Below, in pieces: positions 15,033-18,338 of a DNA stretch of 18,338 nt. A program made the position numbers and the translations under genes. Source of the DNA: Pseudomonadota bacterium (GTDB taxonomy: Bacteria; Desulfobacterota; Desulfobacteria; Desulfobacterales; ETH-SRB1); the NCBI GenBank assembly GCA_018897415.1, contig JAHIKR010000331.1, forward strand, positions 1-18,338. Direction: 5' to 3'. The notes below the pieces were generated by a model. That model saw only the letters and a list, made by a program, of their open reading frames with translations. It was not told where the DNA came from and made no database searches. Position 1 is the first letter of the stretch. Each line of letters opens with the position of its first letter.

Positions 15033-18000
15033 ATGTCGGTTCCAGATATTATTGACAATTCCGAGTATCAGCTTTTTGATGTGTTAAATGAGCTTTTGGA
15101 AACCCGAAAATCCGCTGATTTTGCCAGCGGTTTTTTTAACATCGGGGGATATGCACTGGTGCGTGAAAAACTCGATGGTATCTCCAGATTTCGTTTCCTC
15201 TTAGGCCGTGAACCCTCCACGCGGGGACTCCCTACCAGGACCGGACGCCCAACACAACTTATAGATATCCATACAGCTATTCATCAGGATCTGGCCGGGG
15301 AAAACCTGAGTCTTGAGAATAAAACTCTCGTAGATAACCTGGTGGCATTTTTGTACCGGCATGAAGTAGAAGTGCGCCTCTATACCAAAACTTTTTTTCA
15401 CGGCAAGGCTTATATCTTTGACGATACCGTGATTGTCGGTTCCAGCAATTTTACCCGGGCAGGTCTGACCAAGAATTCTGAGCTGAACGCGGTACAAAAA
15501 AGCGGAATTATTGCCAGTGCTTACAGGGAATGGTTTGACCGTTTCTGGAACAAGGCTGAAGATTACAAGGAAAAACTTATTGATCTTTTGAGAAAGTCAA
15601 AACACGGAGACTATCCATGGGAACCCTACTGGGTCTATATCAAGGCGCTTTACGAGTATTTCAAAGATGATCTCGACGCCGAAGGGGTCGATCTTTTTAC
15701 CAGCTCCAGGGTTGAGCTGACCGAATTCCAGGAAGAAGGGTATATTAAGGCATTAAAAATCATGGATAAATACGACGGTGTGATTATCTGTGATTCTGTG
15801 GGGCTGGGCAAGACCTACCTCGGCAAGAAAATATTGGAACATTATGCCTATTACCAGCGAAAACGCGCTATGGTGATCTGTCCGGCTCAACTGCGCGATA
15901 TGTGGCAGACTGCTTTATATGATGCCAACATCCAGGCTGATATACGCTCCCAGGAAGAACTTGGGCAGCAGGATTTTCCTGTTGAGAAATACAAGGACGT
16001 AGAAATTATCCTTGTGGATGAATCACATCATTTCCGAAATACAGTCATTACCCGCTACAAAAATCTTGAGCGTATTATTGGTGCAGGCTCTCGCAAGAAA
16101 GTTGCTCTCATGACTGCCACTCCCATCAATAATAATCTTCTTGATCTTTATCACCAGATAAATCTGATTACCCGGGGGGATGATTATTACTTTCGAAGCG
16201 CTGGTATAGGAAATCTCCGCCAATACTTTGTCAAGGCTGAAAAAGGGCTGAACAACCTTTTTAATTTATTGGAAGAAGTGGTCATACGGAGGACCAGGCA
16301 CTATATAAAAGAAAACTATCCTGAAGCCACCATAGATGGCAAATTGATCAAGTTTCCGGAAAGAACCCTGCACACTATCCGGTACGATCTGGAATCGACC
16401 TATAATGACATTTATGATCAGATTGTAGGCGAAATCGATAACCTGAAACTTGCTGCCTATAATCTTGAACAATACAGAAAAGACAAAACCAGAAAAGACG
16501 AATTAGACGATATGCGCAACCAGGCCATTATCGGCCTGATTAAGACCATGTTTTTAAAACGCTTTGAAAGCAGCATTCATGCCTTTCGTATCAGCATTAA
16601 CCGTCAACTCGGTTTTCAGCAGGCTTACCTTTCGCAGCTTGAGCAGGGGCGGCTACTTGACAGCAGCGAATACCGAAAACTTTTGGCCTTTGAGGCAGAC
16701 GAGACCGCAGAAATCGAGGCTGTTATTGCTGGTCTTCCAACCGTTGCTATAGATGACTATGACATCCAACGCGTCAGGACGGATATCGAAAATGATGTGG
16801 AGAGGTTGAATCAGATTAATACGGCGGTCGAACCGATTGGCACAGAAGAAGATGACAAGCTAAAGCAGCTCATCCGCGTTTTAACAACACAGCTTGCAGG
16901 GAAAAAGGTGCTCCTGTTCTCATATTTTAAAGACACGGCTCGCTATATTTACAAATATCTCCGCGAAAATGAAAATATTAAGGAGCGCATCAGCCGTCAT
17001 ACCCGTATCATAGACAGCGATGTGCCCACAAAAGCAAGACAGACCTTGATTGAGAGGTTTGCTCCACGGGCTAACAACAGGGATGAATTGACCGGAACGG
17101 ACAAAGAAATTAATCTTCTTGTCAGCACTGACGTACTGAGCGAAGGTCAGAACCTGCAGGATACCGACACCGTAATCAATTATGATCTTCACTGGAATCC
17201 TACCCGTATGGTTCAGAGAGCGGGCCGCATTGACCGGATCGGAACCCCTTTTGACAGAGTGAATATCTTTAATTTTTTTCCGGAAGATGGACTGGAAAAA
17301 TTGCTGAAGCTGGTCAAGAAGCTGCAACAGAAATTAAGTCGGATCAATGAAAACATAGGTCTGGACAGCAGTGTGATGGGAGAGGTGGCTGATCCCAAAA
17401 CCTTTAATACACTGGATCGGATTGCCGCGGAAGACCATTCCGTTATCAATGAGCTGGAGGTATTGAGCGAGCTGGCCGGAAACGAGTTTATGAAGCAGCA
17501 GTTAGCCCAGTTTTTGAAAACCTATTCTGCTTCTCAAATCGATACTATTCCATACGGCATTCACAGTGGAAAAGAAAAAGGGTCTGTAAGTTCAGGTGTG
17601 TTCTTTTATTACAGGGCCGAAGACAACCACTTCTGGCGTTTTTATGATGTGGGCTACAACCGCATTCTGGACAACCGTCTCGATATCTTTAAGCGAATTT
17701 ACTGTCAGCCGCATACTCCCAGGATAGAGGCAGACATTGACATATATGCACTCAGGGAAAAGATAAAGAAATCAATATCAGAAGAGACTATGGCCAAGCG
17801 GGCCACAATGATGGCCCCAAGAAAACTGGACAAGGTTCAGACCGACCTGATTGCGATACTGCGTGATGGAGTAACACAAAGAAAGGCCGATAAATCCCTT
17901 GCCTATGAAGTCATCAAGATACTGAATCTTCCCATGACGCTCGCTTTTATAAAAGATCTTAAGGGAATTAGGGATATCTTCAACAAACAGAAAGATTATG

Positions 18001-18137
18001 CCGCTCTCCAGAAATCACTTAAGACCTTTGCCGAACAATTTGACTCCATAAGTGAATCCGAGGAAGAAAAGGAACCTGAGATCAAATCATACGCACCGGA
18101 AGATCTTGAACTGGTCTGTTATATGACGTTATCATAG
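15033..18137 (+). CDS. PLD-nuclease/SNF2-type helicase fusion
   Basis: This 1034-aa protein fuses a phospholipase D-type nuclease domain to a superfamily 2 helicase. The PLD motif is H123-G-K125 with GSSN at 136-139 (one HKD-type motif, so an active site would need a dimer). The helicase has Walker A SVGLGKT (255-261), Walker B D329-E-S-H332, motif III TATP (361-364), motif V LVSTDVLSEGQNLQ and motif VI QRAGRIDRIG (728-737). The C-terminal ~280 residues are family-specific. It is the only gene here with an evident nuclease motif, and together with the Eco57I-type methylase it could make an ATP-driven restriction system. It begins 37 bases after the HEPN gene. Base composition is higher in G+C than the inner cassette (35 of 60 at 15181-15240). 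The domain assignment is firm; partnership with the methylase is inferred. Confidence 0.93.
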   Translation: MSVPDIIDNSEYQLFDVLNELLETRKSADFASGFFNIGGYALVREKLDGISRFRFLLGREPSTRGLPTRTGRPTQLIDIHTAIHQDLAGENLSLENKTLVDNLVAFLYRHEVEVRLYTKTFFHGKAYIFDDTVIVGSSNFTRAGLTKNSELNAVQKSGIIASAYREWFDRFWNKAEDYKEKLIDLLRKSKHGDYPWEPYWVYIKALYEYFKDDLDAEGVDLFTSSRVELTEFQEEGYIKALKIMDKYDGVIICDSVGLGKTYLGKKILEHYAYYQRKRAMVICPAQLRDMWQTALYDANIQADIRSQEELGQQDFPVEKYKDVEIILVDESHHFRNTVITRYKNLERIIGAGSRKKVALMTATPINNNLLDLYHQINLITRGDDYYFRSAGIGNLRQYFVKAEKGLNNLFNLLEEVVIRRTRHYIKENYPEATIDGKLIKFPERTLHTIRYDLESTYNDIYDQIVGEIDNLKLAAYNLEQYRKDKTRKDELDDMRNQAIIGLIKTMFLKRFESSIHAFRISINRQLGFQQAYLSQLEQGRLLDSSEYRKLLAFEADETAEIEAVIAGLPTVAIDDYDIQRVRTDIENDVERLNQINTAVEPIGTEEDDKLKQLIRVLTTQLAGKKVLLFSYFKDTARYIYKYLRENENIKERISRHTRIIDSDVPTKARQTLIERFAPRANNRDELTGTDKEINLLVSTDVLSEGQNLQDTDTVINYDLHWNPTRMVQRAGRIDRIGTPFDRVNIFNFFPEDGLEKLLKLVKKLQQKLSRINENIGLDSSVMGEVADPKTFNTLDRIAAEDHSVINELEVLSELAGNEFMKQQLAQFLKTYSASQIDTIPYGIHSGKEKGSVSSGVFFYYRAEDNHFWRFYDVGYNRILDNRLDIFKRIYCQPHTPRIEADIDIYALREKIKKSISEETMAKRATMMAPRKLDKVQTDLIAILRDGVTQRKADKSLAYEVIKILNLPMTLAFIKDLKGIRDIFNKQKDYAALQKSLKTFAEQFDSISESEEEKEPEIKSYAPEDLELVCYMTLS

Positions 18138-18170
18138 GCCGGGCAGGATCTTATGGTCAATAAGTCGAGT

Positions 18171-18203
18171 TTCGGAGTTTCGGGACGTTCGGAGTTTCGG
18201 GAC
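18171..18203. repeat. Tandem pair TTCGGAGTTTCGGGAC
   Basis: Two identical 16-base copies (18171-18186 and 18188-18203) lie one base apart, starting 33 bases after the helicase stop. On the opposite strand the unit reads GTCCCGAAACTCCGAA, similar in build to the GTCCCCTAAGTTCC repeats at the left edge. It looks like REP-type debris. The remaining bases to 18338 hold no gene or terminator I can support. Confidence 0.7.
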
Positions 18204-18338
18204 ATCCTATAATCCTTCTGTCAAGCATAAAGTGTACGTTTTTAATAAACTAATTAAATCAATAAGATAGAAAAGCGGCTAATTTCTGGACGCACTTCTC
18301 CTTTATAGTTTATTAAAAAATTTCGGCGAATCTCCCAC

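Noticed and set aside
15201..15497. Minus-strand 98-codon frame inside the PLD domain
   Set aside because: It is a shadow of the strongly supported PLD-helicase gene.

Overview
The window is a densely packed accessory (defence-type) region in which every gene lies on the + strand. No marker gene fixes the taxonomy. A guarded guess is an anaerobic Desulfobacterota-like bacterium, based on the GTCCC-rich REP-like repeats, the Eco57I-type methylase beside a PLD helicase, and the radical SAM/PqqD peptide cassette. This is inference only. There are no tRNA or rRNA genes, integrases, transposases or CRISPR arrays.

Layout. (1) Positions 1-464 are non-coding and carry an imperfect inverted repeat, a perfect 15-bp hairpin and a short array of GGACGTCCCCTAAGTTCC repeats. 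(2) Positions 465-4612 hold a DprA/SLOG-like protein gene joined by an ATGA overlap to a 1176-aa Eco57I-type N6-adenine methylase/specificity protein. (3) Positions 4613-4793 are a very AT-rich spacer, the likely promoter region of what follows. (4) Positions 4794-14245 hold a compact, mostly overlapping cassette: radical SAM/SPASM maturase, PqqD-like peptide-binding protein, a 46-aa precursor-like peptide ending in CxxCxxCxxC, a small DNA methyltransferase, a ~1030-aa metallo-beta-lactamase-fold protein, a squalene-cyclase-like alpha/alpha-barrel protein, an asparagine synthetase-family amidotransferase, a GT4 glycosyltransferase and a P-loop kinase-like protein. (5) Positions 14250-14995 hold an MNT/HEPN toxin-antitoxin-type pair. 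(6) Positions 15033-18137 hold a PLD-nuclease/SNF2-helicase fusion. (7) A 17-bp-period repeat follows at 18171-18203.

How the genes may work together. The outer genes (DprA-like, methylase, MNT/HEPN, PLD-helicase) look like one restriction-modification-type defence locus: the methylase has no recognisable nuclease, and the helicase carries the only obvious nuclease motif. The inner cassette looks like a RiPP (ribosomally made, modified peptide) biosynthesis cluster placed between the two halves of that locus. The precursor has a YxxPxL leader motif of the kind bound by PqqD-like recognition domains, and a four-cysteine tail suited to radical SAM modification. The DNA methyltransferase and the large metallohydrolase inside the cassette are unexpected for a plain peptide cluster.

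The strongest candidate for something undescribed is this Cys-rich peptide cassette and its position inside a defence operon. All functions are from motif reading; no database search was possible.
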